Positions 57,208 through 64,000 of a stretch of 64,000 bases of DNA are shown piece after piece. Origin of the DNA: Pseudomonas monsensis (GTDB lineage Bacteria; Pseudomonadota; Gammaproteobacteria; Pseudomonadales; Pseudomonadaceae). The notes below the pieces were generated by a model. The model was given only the letters and a program-made list of their open reading frames with translations, made no database searches and was not told the DNA's origin. The position numbers were made by a program, and so were the translations under genes. The stretch lies in assembly GCF_014268495.2 (NCBI RefSeq), contig NZ_CP077087.1, positions 4,095,501 to 4,159,500 of the forward strand. Reading direction: 5' to 3'. The number at the start of each line of letters is the position of its first letter. The stretch's first letter is position 1.

Positions 57208-57912
57208 ATGCTGCCATCCGCCTCGACTCACCGCGCCAGCCCCGGCCACCTGCACACGCAAAAGTGGCGCGGGCGTGTGGGCCTGGCGCTGGTGGCCAGC
57301 CTATCGGTACTCGCGGGCATGACCGATGCGATCGGCTTCATGGCCAGCGGCGACTTTGTTTCGTTCATGAGTGGCAATACCACACGCCTGGCCGTGGCGA
57401 TCAGCGATGGTGATTTCGGGCTGACCGTGCGCCTGATAATCCTCGTCGCGACCTTTATTGTCGGTAACGCCTTGGGCGTGCTCGTTGCTCGCCTCGGTGG
57501 CCGCCGGGCGCTGCCGCTGCTGCTGTGTATCGCCAGCCTGCTCTGCGCGGCGGCAATCTGGCCGTATGACGCACAATTGCCGGCGCTGCTGGCGGCGATC
57601 ATTGCGATGGGCATGCTCAACGCGTCGGTCGAGGAAGTGAATGGCCTCCCGGTCGGGCTGACCTATGTCACCGGCGCCCTGTCACGCTTTGGCCGTGGCC
57701 TGGGCCGCTGGTTGCTCGGCGAACGCCGCAATGGCTGGCGGGTGCAGCTGGTGCCGTGGAGCGGGATGTTTATCGGCGCGATTCTTGGCGCGGTGCTGGA
57801 ACACCATTTTGGCCTCAAGGCGATGTTGGCCAGTGGTGTACTGGCCGCGATGCTGGGCGTGCTGTCCCTGGCCATTCCGCGTCGTTGGCAGTTGGGCTAC
57901 ATGCCCCGTTGA
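57208..57912 (+). CDS. YoaK family (DUF1275) membrane protein
   Basis: 234 residues with six predicted spans: LAGMTDAIGFMASGDFVSFM-SGNTTRLAVAI in TM1-2 and MGMLNASVEEVNGLPVGLTY-VTGALSRFGRGLG in the second half, the double signature (F.SFMSGN, TYVTGAL) of this family. A transporter-like fold, substrate unknown. ATG 57208, 25 bases after the preceding gene. Confidence 0.88.
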   Translation: MLPSASTHRASPGHLHTQKWRGRVGLALVASLSVLAGMTDAIGFMASGDFVSFMSGNTTRLAVAISDGDFGLTVRLIILVATFIVGNALGVLVARLGGRRALPLLLCIASLLCAAAIWPYDAQLPALLAAIIAMGMLNASVEEVNGLPVGLTYVTGALSRFGRGLGRWLLGERRNGWRVQLVPWSGMFIGAILGAVLEHHFGLKAMLASGVLAAMLGVLSLAIPRRWQLGYMPR

Positions 57913-58006
57913 AATGCGACCCTGTGGGGTCATGTGCATGACTTCGGTTTCGCGGATGACTTCATAAAGCTTTATCATGGCCGCAGTTTCGCTGATCGAG
58001 TCCGTC

Positions 58007-58399
58007 ATGAAGTTCGCCATTGCGCTGTTTTCCGCCGCCCATGCGCCCTCCTCGCGCCGCGCCCTGCTGTTTGCCCAGGCGGCACTGGCCGGGGGGCATG
58101 AGATTGTCCGGCTGTTTTTCTACCAGGATGGCGTCTACAACGCTTCCGACGCGGTGGTCACCCCGCAGGACGAACTCGACCTGCCCAAACAATGGCGTGC
58201 GTTCATCACCGAGCAGCAACTCGATGGCGTGGTGTGCATCGCCGCCGCCCTGCGCCGTGGTGCCTTGAACGGCGAAGAAGCCAAACGCTATCAGCGTGAC
58301 GCCGTGTCCGTCAGCGCGCCGTGGGAGCTGTCCGGTCTTGGCCAGTTGCACGACGCCGCGCAGGATGCCGACCGTTTGATCTGTTTCGGAGGCGCATGA
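58007..58399 (+). CDS. tusD: Sulfurtransferase TusD (DsrE subunit)
   Basis: 130 residues. Part of the TusBCD relay that passes persulfide sulfur from TusA to TusE for 2-thiouridine on tRNA. The catalytic cysteine is C77 in DGVVCIAAALRRGA (E. coli C78). ATG 58007 (MKFAIALFSAAH); GAG in front. First gene of the tusDCBE-ybiB operon; the next genes overlap or abut. Confidence 0.93.
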   Translation: MKFAIALFSAAHAPSSRRALLFAQAALAGGHEIVRLFFYQDGVYNASDAVVTPQDELDLPKQWRAFITEQQLDGVVCIAAALRRGALNGEEAKRYQRDAVSVSAPWELSGLGQLHDAAQDADRLICFGGA

Positions 58400-58400
58400 C

Positions 58401-58757
58401 ATGGCCAAATCCCTGTTGATCATCAGTCGCCAATCGCCTTGGTCCGGCCCCGGCGCCCGCGAAGCACTGGATATCGTGCTGGCCGGTGGCGCCTTCGACC
58501 TGCCGATCGGCCTGCTGTTTCTCGACGACGGCGTGCTGCAACTGGCCGCCGGGCAAAACGCCAAAGCCTTGCAGCAGAAGGACCTGAGCGCCAACCTGCA
58601 GGCGCTGCCGATGTTCGGTGTTGAAGAACTGTTCTATTGCGCCGACAGCGCCAGCCTGCGTGGGCTGAGCGATCTGTCGCTGGACGAGGCGCAGCCGCTC
58701 GCCGCCGAGCAAATCACCGCCCTTATTGACCGTTACGACCAGGTGATCACCCTCTGA
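58401..58757 (+). CDS. tusC: Sulfurtransferase complex subunit TusC
   Basis: 118 residues, DsrF-like: LLIISRQSPWSGPGAREALDIVLAGG and FDLPIGLLFLDDGVLQL. Structural partner of TusB/TusD in the heterohexamer, no catalytic Cys. The ATG follows tusD by 1 base; its stop shares one base with the tusB start (TGATG). Confidence 0.92.
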   Translation: MAKSLLIISRQSPWSGPGAREALDIVLAGGAFDLPIGLLFLDDGVLQLAAGQNAKALQQKDLSANLQALPMFGVEELFYCADSASLRGLSDLSLDEAQPLAAEQITALIDRYDQVITL

Positions 58758-59050
58758 TGTCGACTTTGCATGTGTTGTCTCATTCTCCGTTCGGCGACGA
58801 TCGCCTGAGCAGTTGCCTGCGCGTGATCGGCACGGCCGACGCCTTGCTGCTGTGCGGCGACGCCGTGTATGCCTTGCAATCCGGCACCGTGCCATTCACG
58901 GCGCTGCAAAGCCGTCAGCTGCAACTGTTCGTCCTCACCGAAGACGCCCAGGCCCGCGCCCAGCAGATTCCGGATTGGGCCGAAGCCATCGACTACCCGG
59001 CCTTCGTCGAATTGTCGATCCACCACGACAAGGTCAACAGCTGGCTATGA
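58757..59050 (+). CDS. tusB: Sulfurtransferase complex subunit TusB
   Basis: 97 residues, DsrH-like: STLHVLSHSPFGDDRLSSCL, ALLLCGDAVYAL. Third subunit of TusBCD. The stop overlaps the tusE start as ATGA. Confidence 0.92.
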   Translation: MSTLHVLSHSPFGDDRLSSCLRVIGTADALLLCGDAVYALQSGTVPFTALQSRQLQLFVLTEDAQARAQQIPDWAEAIDYPAFVELSIHHDKVNSWL

Positions 59051-59382
59051 ATTCCCTGACCGTCGGCACCCGCGCTATCGAACTGGACAAGGATGGCTTT
59101 CTGGTTGACCTCGCAGACTGGTCCCACGATGTCGCGGGCGCCCTCGCCGCCGCCGAAGACATCGAACTGACCGCCGAACACTGGGAAGTCCTCGAACTGT
59201 TGCGCAGCTTTTACGCCGAATTCCAGCTGTCGCCGGCCACGCGCCCGCTGATCAAGTACACCGCGTTGAAACTCGGCGCGGAAAAAGGCAACAGCCTGCA
59301 CCTGAACCGACTGTTCAAAGGCACCCCTGCCAAACTCGCCGCGAAACTGGCGGGCCTGCCCAAACCGACGAATTGCTTATGA
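59047..59382 (+). CDS. tusE: Sulfur carrier TusE (DsrC-type)
   Basis: 111 residues: accepts sulfur from TusD and hands it to MnmA for tRNA wobble-uridine thiolation. The penultimate residue C110 in KPTNCL is the sulfur-carrying cysteine of DsrC/TusE. Conserved DKDGFLVDLADWSHDVA start. The stop overlaps the next start (ATGA). Confidence 0.93.
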   Translation: MNSLTVGTRAIELDKDGFLVDLADWSHDVAGALAAAEDIELTAEHWEVLELLRSFYAEFQLSPATRPLIKYTALKLGAEKGNSLHLNRLFKGTPAKLAAKLAGLPKPTNCL

Positions 59383-60380
59383 CTGACTTTCCAGCGCTGA
59401 CCCTCGAAACACCCGCCGAACACCCGTTCGCTCAATTTGTGCGGATCCTCGGCAAGGGCAAGCGCGGCGCCCGCGACCTGACCCGCGAGGAAGCCCGAGA
59501 GGCGATGGGCATGGTGCTCGACGATAAGGTCGAAGACACCCAGCTCGGCGCCTTTCTGATGCTGCTTCGGCACAAGGAAGAAAGCGCCGAGGAAATGGCC
59601 GGTTTCACCGAAGCCTTGCGCGAGCGTTTGCAGACGCCGGCGCTGAACGTCGACCTCGACTGGCCGACCTACGCTGGCAAAAAACGTCATCTGCCGTGGT
59701 ACCTGCTGGCGGCCAAATGCCTGGCGCAAAACGGCGTGCGGATTTTCATGCATGGCGGCGGCGCCCACACCGCCGGGCGCCTGTATACCGAGCAACTGCT
59801 CGGTGAACTGCAGATCCCGTTGTGCCGCACCTGGCAACAGGTCGGCAGCGCACTGGACAACGGCGGCCTGGCGTTCATGCCGCTGATGGACTGGGCGCCG
59901 CAGCTGCAGAAGATGATCGACCTGCGCAATACCATGGGCCTGCGCTCGCCGATCCACTCGCTGGCACGGATTCTCAATCCGCTGCGCGCGCGTTGTGGTC
60001 TGCAGAGTATTTTCCACCCGGGTTATCAAGCCGTGCACCGAGAGGCCAGCGGCCTGCTCGGCGACACGGCGATTGTGGTCAAGGGCGACGGCGGTGAAAT
60101 CGAGATCAATCCGGACGCCGACAGCCACTTGTACGGCACCGCCGGCGGCGAGAGCTGGGACGAGGAATGGCCGCAGCTATCGAGCCAGCGCCACGTCAAA
60201 CCGGCCGCGCTGGACATCGAGCATCTGAAAGCGGTGTGGCGCGGCGAGGTGGTCGACAGCTATCCGCAATTGGCCCTGATTTCGACCATGGCCCTGGCCC
60301 TGCGCGGGCTTGGCCAAAGCCGCGAGCAAGCCTTCGAAACCGCCGAACGCTACTGGGCCGCGCGGAACAAATCGATTTAA
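59379..60380 (+). CDS. ybiB: YbiB-like glycosyltransferase-family (TrpD2) protein
   Basis: 333 residues of the anthranilate phosphoribosyltransferase fold (Glycos_trans_3N about 10-80; KRHLPWYLLAAKCLAQNGV, HSLARILNPLRARCG, HPGYQAVHREASGLLG). It lacks the strict TrpD substrate residues and, as YbiB/TrpD2, binds nucleic acid in E. coli. ATG overlaps the tusE stop (ATGA), so it is the last gene of the tus operon, in the same order as in other pseudomonads. Confidence 0.9.
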   Translation: MTDFPALTLETPAEHPFAQFVRILGKGKRGARDLTREEAREAMGMVLDDKVEDTQLGAFLMLLRHKEESAEEMAGFTEALRERLQTPALNVDLDWPTYAGKKRHLPWYLLAAKCLAQNGVRIFMHGGGAHTAGRLYTEQLLGELQIPLCRTWQQVGSALDNGGLAFMPLMDWAPQLQKMIDLRNTMGLRSPIHSLARILNPLRARCGLQSIFHPGYQAVHREASGLLGDTAIVVKGDGGEIEINPDADSHLYGTAGGESWDEEWPQLSSQRHVKPAALDIEHLKAVWRGEVVDSYPQLALISTMALALRGLGQSREQAFETAERYWAARNKSI

Positions 60381-60471
60381 CCGATCATTCACGCCCGATC
60401 TTTGCGCTTTTTGTTCGAACCCATCGGAATAGACTCGACTCCAACGTTTATTGGTTTATGGAGTCTTGATC

Positions 60472-61473
60472 ATGGGTTTACTCGTCGATGGCCACTGGCA
60501 GGACAAGTGGTACGAAAGCAGCAAGGACGGCGCGTTCCAGCGCGAACAGGCGCAGCGGCGTCACTGGGTCACCGCTGACGGCCAGCCGGGGCCGAGCGGT
60601 GAAGGCGGTTTTGCCGCTGAAGCCGGACGCTACCACCTCTACGTGTCCCTCGCCTGCCCGTGGGCACACCGCACGCTGATCCTGCGCAAACTCAAGGGTC
60701 TGGAAAAGCTGATCGACGTCTCGGTGGTCAGTTGGCTGATGCTGGAAAACGGCTGGACCTTCGACAAGGCTCTCGGCTCGACCGGCGACAAACTCGATCA
60801 CTTCGACTTCATGCACCAGCGCTACACCGCCGACACCCCGGACTACACCGGGCGCGTCACGGTGCCGGTGCTGTGGGACAAGCAGCTCAAGCGCATTGTC
60901 AGCAATGAGTCGGCGGAAATTATCCGCATGTTCAACAGCGCCTTCGACAACCTCACCGGCAACGACCTGGACTTCTACCCGGCACCGTTACGCGGCGAGA
61001 TCGACGCGCTGAACGAGCGGATCTACCCGGCAGTGAACAACGGCGTGTATCGCGCCGGCTTCGCCACCTCGCAACAGGCCTATGAAGCGGCGTTCGATGA
61101 GGTGTTTGCCGAGCTGGATCATCTGGAGCAGTTGCTGGGCGCCAACCGCTACCTGAGCGGTGAGTTCCTGACTGAAGCGGATGTGCGTCTGTTTACTACG
61201 ATGATTCGCTTCGACGCGGTGTATCACGGCCACTTCAAGTGCAATTTGCGGCGGATTGCCGACTACCCGAACCTGTCTAACTGGTTGCGTGAGCTGTATC
61301 AGTGGCCGGGGATTGCCGAGACCGTGGACTTTCAGCACATCAAACATCACTACTACGGCAGTCACAAGACGATCAACCCGACGGGGGTTGTGCCGAAGGG
61401 GCCGGCGCAGGATTTCAGTGTGGCCCATGATCGGGCGCGGCTGAGCGGGAAAGGGGTTTGGCGCAGGGGCTGA
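60472..61473 (+). CDS. Glutathionyl-hydroquinone reductase (YqjG/omega-class GST)
   Basis: 333 residues: reduces glutathionyl-hydroquinones with GSH. Active-site C62 in VSLACPWAHRTLI (CPWA motif), the family signature DGHWQ-KWY, GRVTVPVLWDK and NESAEIIRM of the GSH site, and the C-terminal helical domain (RLFTTMIRFDAVYHGHFKCN). Start at ATG 60472 (MGLLVDGHWQ), a seven-residue shorter form than the open frame. It sits between ybiB and the convergent cysG. Confidence 0.9.
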   Translation: MGLLVDGHWQDKWYESSKDGAFQREQAQRRHWVTADGQPGPSGEGGFAAEAGRYHLYVSLACPWAHRTLILRKLKGLEKLIDVSVVSWLMLENGWTFDKALGSTGDKLDHFDFMHQRYTADTPDYTGRVTVPVLWDKQLKRIVSNESAEIIRMFNSAFDNLTGNDLDFYPAPLRGEIDALNERIYPAVNNGVYRAGFATSQQAYEAAFDEVFAELDHLEQLLGANRYLSGEFLTEADVRLFTTMIRFDAVYHGHFKCNLRRIADYPNLSNWLRELYQWPGIAETVDFQHIKHHYYGSHKTINPTGVVPKGPAQDFSVAHDRARLSGKGVWRRG

Positions 61474-61495
61474 TTGATTCGCTGATTTTGAGGAC

Positions 61496-61590
61496 GCCAT
61501 CGCTGGCAAGCCAGCTCCCACAGGGATCTGTATAAAGCTGAAAATTGCAGCTTCAATACAAACCCATGGGAGCTGGCTTGCCAGCGATAG
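61496..61590. repeat. REP pair between GHR and cysG
   Basis: GCCATCGCTGGCAAGCCAGC... and the inverted CCCATGGGAGCTGGCTTGCC..., 37 bases apart, between convergent genes. Confidence 0.85.
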
Positions 61591-61604
61591 AGGCGACGCG
61601 GTTT

Positions 61605-62999
61605 TCAAACCTGCGCCTGAGCACCCTCGAACCACGCCAGTTTCTCGCGCAGTTGCACCACTTCACCCACGATCACCAGCGTCGGCGCATGCACTTCATG
61701 CTCCGCCACCAGACGCGGCAAATCAGCCAAGGTGCCGGTAAACACCCGCTGATTGACCGTGGTGCCCTGCTGGATCAACGCCGCCGGGGTATCGGCCGAG
61801 CGACCGTGTTTGATCAACTGCTCGCAGATCACCGGCAACCCGACCAGGCCCATGTAGAACACCAGGGTCTGCGCCGGGGCAACCAGGTCGGCCCAAAGCA
61901 GATCGGTGGAGCCGTCCTTCAGGTGCCCGGTGACGAAGCGCACTGACTGCGCGTAATCGCGATGGGTCAGCGGAATCCCGGCATACGCCGCGCAACCGCT
62001 GGCCGCCGTGATCCCCGGTACCACCTGGAACGGAATACCGTGAGCCGCGAGTTCTTCGATCTCTTCACCGCCACGGCCGAAGATGAACGGATCACCGCCC
62101 TTCAACCGCACCACACGCTTGCCGGCCTTGGCCAGATCGACCAGTTGCTGATTGATCTGATCCTGCGGCACGGCGTGATCGGCGCGACGCTTGCCGACGT
62201 AGATCCGCTCGGCATCGCGACGGCACAGCTCAAGAATCGCCGGCGCTACCAGACGGTCGTACAGCACCACATCGGCTTGCTGCATCAGACGCAGGGCGCG
62301 GAAGGTCAGCAGGTCCGGATCGCCCGGCCCGGCACCCACCAGATACACTTCACCGGTGGTGATGTCCGCTTCGCCATCAATCTTGGCTTGCAGCAGACGC
62401 TCGGCCTCGCCACCCTGCCCGGCCAGTTGCCGGTCGGCAATCGGGCCCTGAAACACGTCTTCCCAGAAACCGCGACGTTGCTGCACATCCGGAAACAGGT
62501 TCTTCACCTGATTGCGGAAACGCGCGGCCAGACCGGCCAACTGGCCGTAGGTCGAGGGAATCCAGGTTTCGATCTTGGCGCGAATCAACCGCGCCAGTAC
62601 CGGCGCATCGCCGCCGCTAGACACTGCGATGATCAACGGCGAACGATCGACGATCGCCGGAAAGATCACGCTGCACAATTGCGGCGCATCCACCACGTTG
62701 ACCGGTACGCAGCGCCGATGGGCATCGCTGGACACTTGGGCATTGAGCGCCTCGTCGTCGGTGGCGGCGATGATCAGCACGCAACCGTCCAGATCCGCCT
62801 CGCCGTAACCGCGCAACAGGCAATCACCACCCGAGGCGGTGATCAGTTCACGCAGTTGCGGTTCGATTTCAGGTGCGACCACCCGCAGCAGCGCACCGGC
62901 ATCGGCCAGCAGGCGGGATTTGCGCAAGGCAATCTCCCCCCCACCGACAACCAACACACGACTGCCGCGCAGGTTGTGAAACAGCGGCAGATATTTCAT
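61605..62999 (-). CDS. cysG: Siroheme synthase (fused dehydrogenase/chelatase and SUMT)
   Basis: 464 residues, the trifunctional enzyme of siroheme synthesis: N-terminal CysG-B part (about 1-215; VVGGGEIALRKSRLLADAG NAD site, then the dehydrogenase/ferrochelatase) and C-terminal SUMT (about 216-460; EVYLVGAGPGDPDLLTFRAL, RLKGGDPFIFGRGGEEIEEL, MGLVGLPVI) that methylates uroporphyrinogen III. Siroheme serves sulfite and nitrite reductases. Its ATG directly follows the serS stop, so they are co-transcribed. Confidence 0.95.
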   Translation of the reverse strand: MKYLPLFHNLRGSRVLVVGGGEIALRKSRLLADAGALLRVVAPEIEPQLRELITASGGDCLLRGYGEADLDGCVLIIAATDDEALNAQVSSDAHRRCVPVNVVDAPQLCSVIFPAIVDRSPLIIAVSSGGDAPVLARLIRAKIETWIPSTYGQLAGLAARFRNQVKNLFPDVQQRRGFWEDVFQGPIADRQLAGQGGEAERLLQAKIDGEADITTGEVYLVGAGPGDPDLLTFRALRLMQQADVVLYDRLVAPAILELCRRDAERIYVGKRRADHAVPQDQINQQLVDLAKAGKRVVRLKGGDPFIFGRGGEEIEELAAHGIPFQVVPGITAASGCAAYAGIPLTHRDYAQSVRFVTGHLKDGSTDLLWADLVAPAQTLVFYMGLVGLPVICEQLIKHGRSADTPAALIQQGTTVNQRVFTGTLADLPRLVAEHEVHAPTLVIVGEVVQLREKLAWFEGAQAQV

Positions 63000-64000
63000 T
63001 TAGCCGATGACCTCAAGGCCACCCATGTACGGCTTCAGCACGTCCGGTACGCGGATCGAGCCGTCAGCCTGCTGGTAGTTTTCCAGCACGGCCACCAGGG
63101 TACGACCGACAGCCAGACCCGAGCCGTTCAGGGTGTGCACCAGCTCAGGCTTGCCGGTTTCCGGGTTGCGGAAACGCGCCTGCATGCGGCGGGCCTGGAA
63201 GTCGCCGCAGTTGGAGCACGACGAAATTTCCCGGTATTTGTCCTGGCTCGGGATCCACACTTCCAGGTCGTAGGTCTTCACGGCACTGAAGCCCATGTCG
63301 CCGGTGCACAGCGCCAGAGTGCGGTAAGGCAGACCCAGCAGTTGCAGGACTTTCTCGGCGTTGGCAGTCAGGCCTTCCAGCGCTTCCATCGACGTCGACG
63401 GCTCGACGATCTGGACCATTTCGACTTTGTCGAACTGGTGCTGACGGATCATGCCGCGAGTGTCGCGACCCGATGCGCCGGCTTCGCTGCGGAAGCACGG
63501 GGTGTGGGCGACGAATTTGATCGGCAGTTGCTTCGAGTCGACGATTTCACCGGCCACGATGTTGGTCAGCGACACTTCGGCGGTCGGGATCAGGTACAAA
63601 TCGGCCTCGCCTTCGCGAGCGATCTTGAACAGGTCCTCTTCGAACTTCGGCAGTTGCCCGGTGCCTTGCAGCGCTGGAGCCTGAACCAGATAAGGCGTGT
63701 AAGCCTCTTCGTAGCCGTGCTCGTTGACGTGCAGGTTGATCATGAATTGCGCCAGGGCGCGGTGCAGACGAGCGATCGGCCCGCGCAGCAGGGCGAAACG
63801 TGCGCCGGACAGTTTGGCGGCCGTTTCAAAGTCGAGCCAGCCGAACTTCTCGCCCAGGGCAACGTGGTCTTTCACTTCAAAGTCGAAGGCGGTCGGGGTG
63901 CCCCAGCGGCGCACTTCGACGTTGTCGTCTTCGTCTTTGCCGACCGGCACCGATTCGTGCGGCAGGTTCGGGATACCCAGCAGGATCGAGTCCAGTTCGG
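63000..64000 (-). CDS. serS: Seryl-tRNA synthetase, 5' partial
   Basis: The visible 332 residues are the class II catalytic domain and linker; the frame is open to the end of the window (ELDSILLGIPNLPHESVPVG), so about 95 N-terminal residues, the coiled-coil tRNA arm, lie outside. Class II motifs: motif 1 region YLVQAPALQGTGQLPKFEED, motif 2 FRSEAGASGRDTRGMIRQHQF, motif 3 NGSGLAVGRTLVAVLENYQ. The stop abuts the cysG start. Confidence 0.95.
   Translation of the reverse strand, partial: ELDSILLGIPNLPHESVPVGKDEDDNVEVRRWGTPTAFDFEVKDHVALGEKFGWLDFETAAKLSGARFALLRGPIARLHRALAQFMINLHVNEHGYEEAYTPYLVQAPALQGTGQLPKFEEDLFKIAREGEADLYLIPTAEVSLTNIVAGEIVDSKQLPIKFVAHTPCFRSEAGASGRDTRGMIRQHQFDKVEMVQIVEPSTSMEALEGLTANAEKVLQLLGLPYRTLALCTGDMGFSAVKTYDLEVWIPSQDKYREISSCSNCGDFQARRMQARFRNPETGKPELVHTLNGSGLAVGRTLVAVLENYQQADGSIRVPDVLKPYMGGLEVIG

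Overview
The window is about 64 kb of high-GC chromosome from a Pseudomonas of the fluorescens group. Evidence: the bkdB-lpdV branched-chain keto-acid dehydrogenase genes, hcnABC with an ANR-type and a Gac/Rsm-type control site, the tusDCBE-ybiB-(gst)-cysG-serS order, many paired REP/REPIN hairpins (cores such as GAGCTTGCTC, GGGCTTGCCC, CTGGCTTGCCAG) between genes, and small families typical of the genus. I see no rRNA or tRNA gene, phage, insertion sequence or CRISPR array. It is mostly housekeeping and niche-adaptation chromosome with small scars and accessory genes.

Layout. 1-3.9 kb: bkdB (5' cut by the window), lpdV, ilvE (branched-chain amino acid metabolism). 3.9-8.4 kb: LysR/LysE pair, then a two-gene DNA-repair-type operon (radical SAM plus TIGR03915 partner) behind a LexA-like box, then an ArsR regulator. 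8.4-15.4 kb: cytochrome P450, Co/Ni-type CDF exporter with its RcnR/DmeR-like regulator, FKBP isomerase, PAS-GGDEF protein, RcnB-like protein, citrate-type MFS transporter with an orphan ModA-like binding protein. 15.4-25.7 kb: LysR, Kef antiporter, hydrogen cyanide synthase hcnABC, a membrane protein with a 24-residue companion, a Cys-rich exported protein, a two-component system. 25.7-34.7 kb: SRPBCC and SDR genes, a deletion scar, ICMT-like, HAD, lone receiver, rRNA-type methyltransferase, LuxR regulator, polyamine-type binding protein, P1 peptidase, a candidate sRNA, GNAT. 34.8-41.3 kb: small envelope proteins (two YXWGXW proteins, YceI), MATE pump, periplasmic chorismate mutase, a 13-residue tandem-repeat protein, dCache-HAMP-GGDEF. 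41.4-53.2 kb: cytochrome c, MocR regulator with divergent EamA transporter, AraC, AhpD-like protein, SulP transporter, small genes, TetR, LprI-like, isochorismatase-like, gamma-glutamyltransferase, Ogt. 53.3-57.9 kb: LPMO-chitinase operon, hemerythrin, GNAT, lipoprotein, YoaK. 57.9-64 kb: tus tRNA-thiolation operon, ybiB, glutathionyl-hydroquinone reductase, cysG and serS (5' end outside the window).

How the parts work together. Two exoproduct loci, HCN synthase and the chitin-degrading pair, carry GGA-in-loop hairpins at their ribosome binding sites, which suggests shared Gac/Rsm post-transcriptional control. The chitin pair lacks ordinary signal peptides, and exactly 11 residues precede the LPMO copper-ligand histidine. 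That is the most intriguing observation here, together with a promoter-to-terminator sRNA candidate at 33833-33973. All functions are read from sequence by eye; family names come from recognition, not from a search.
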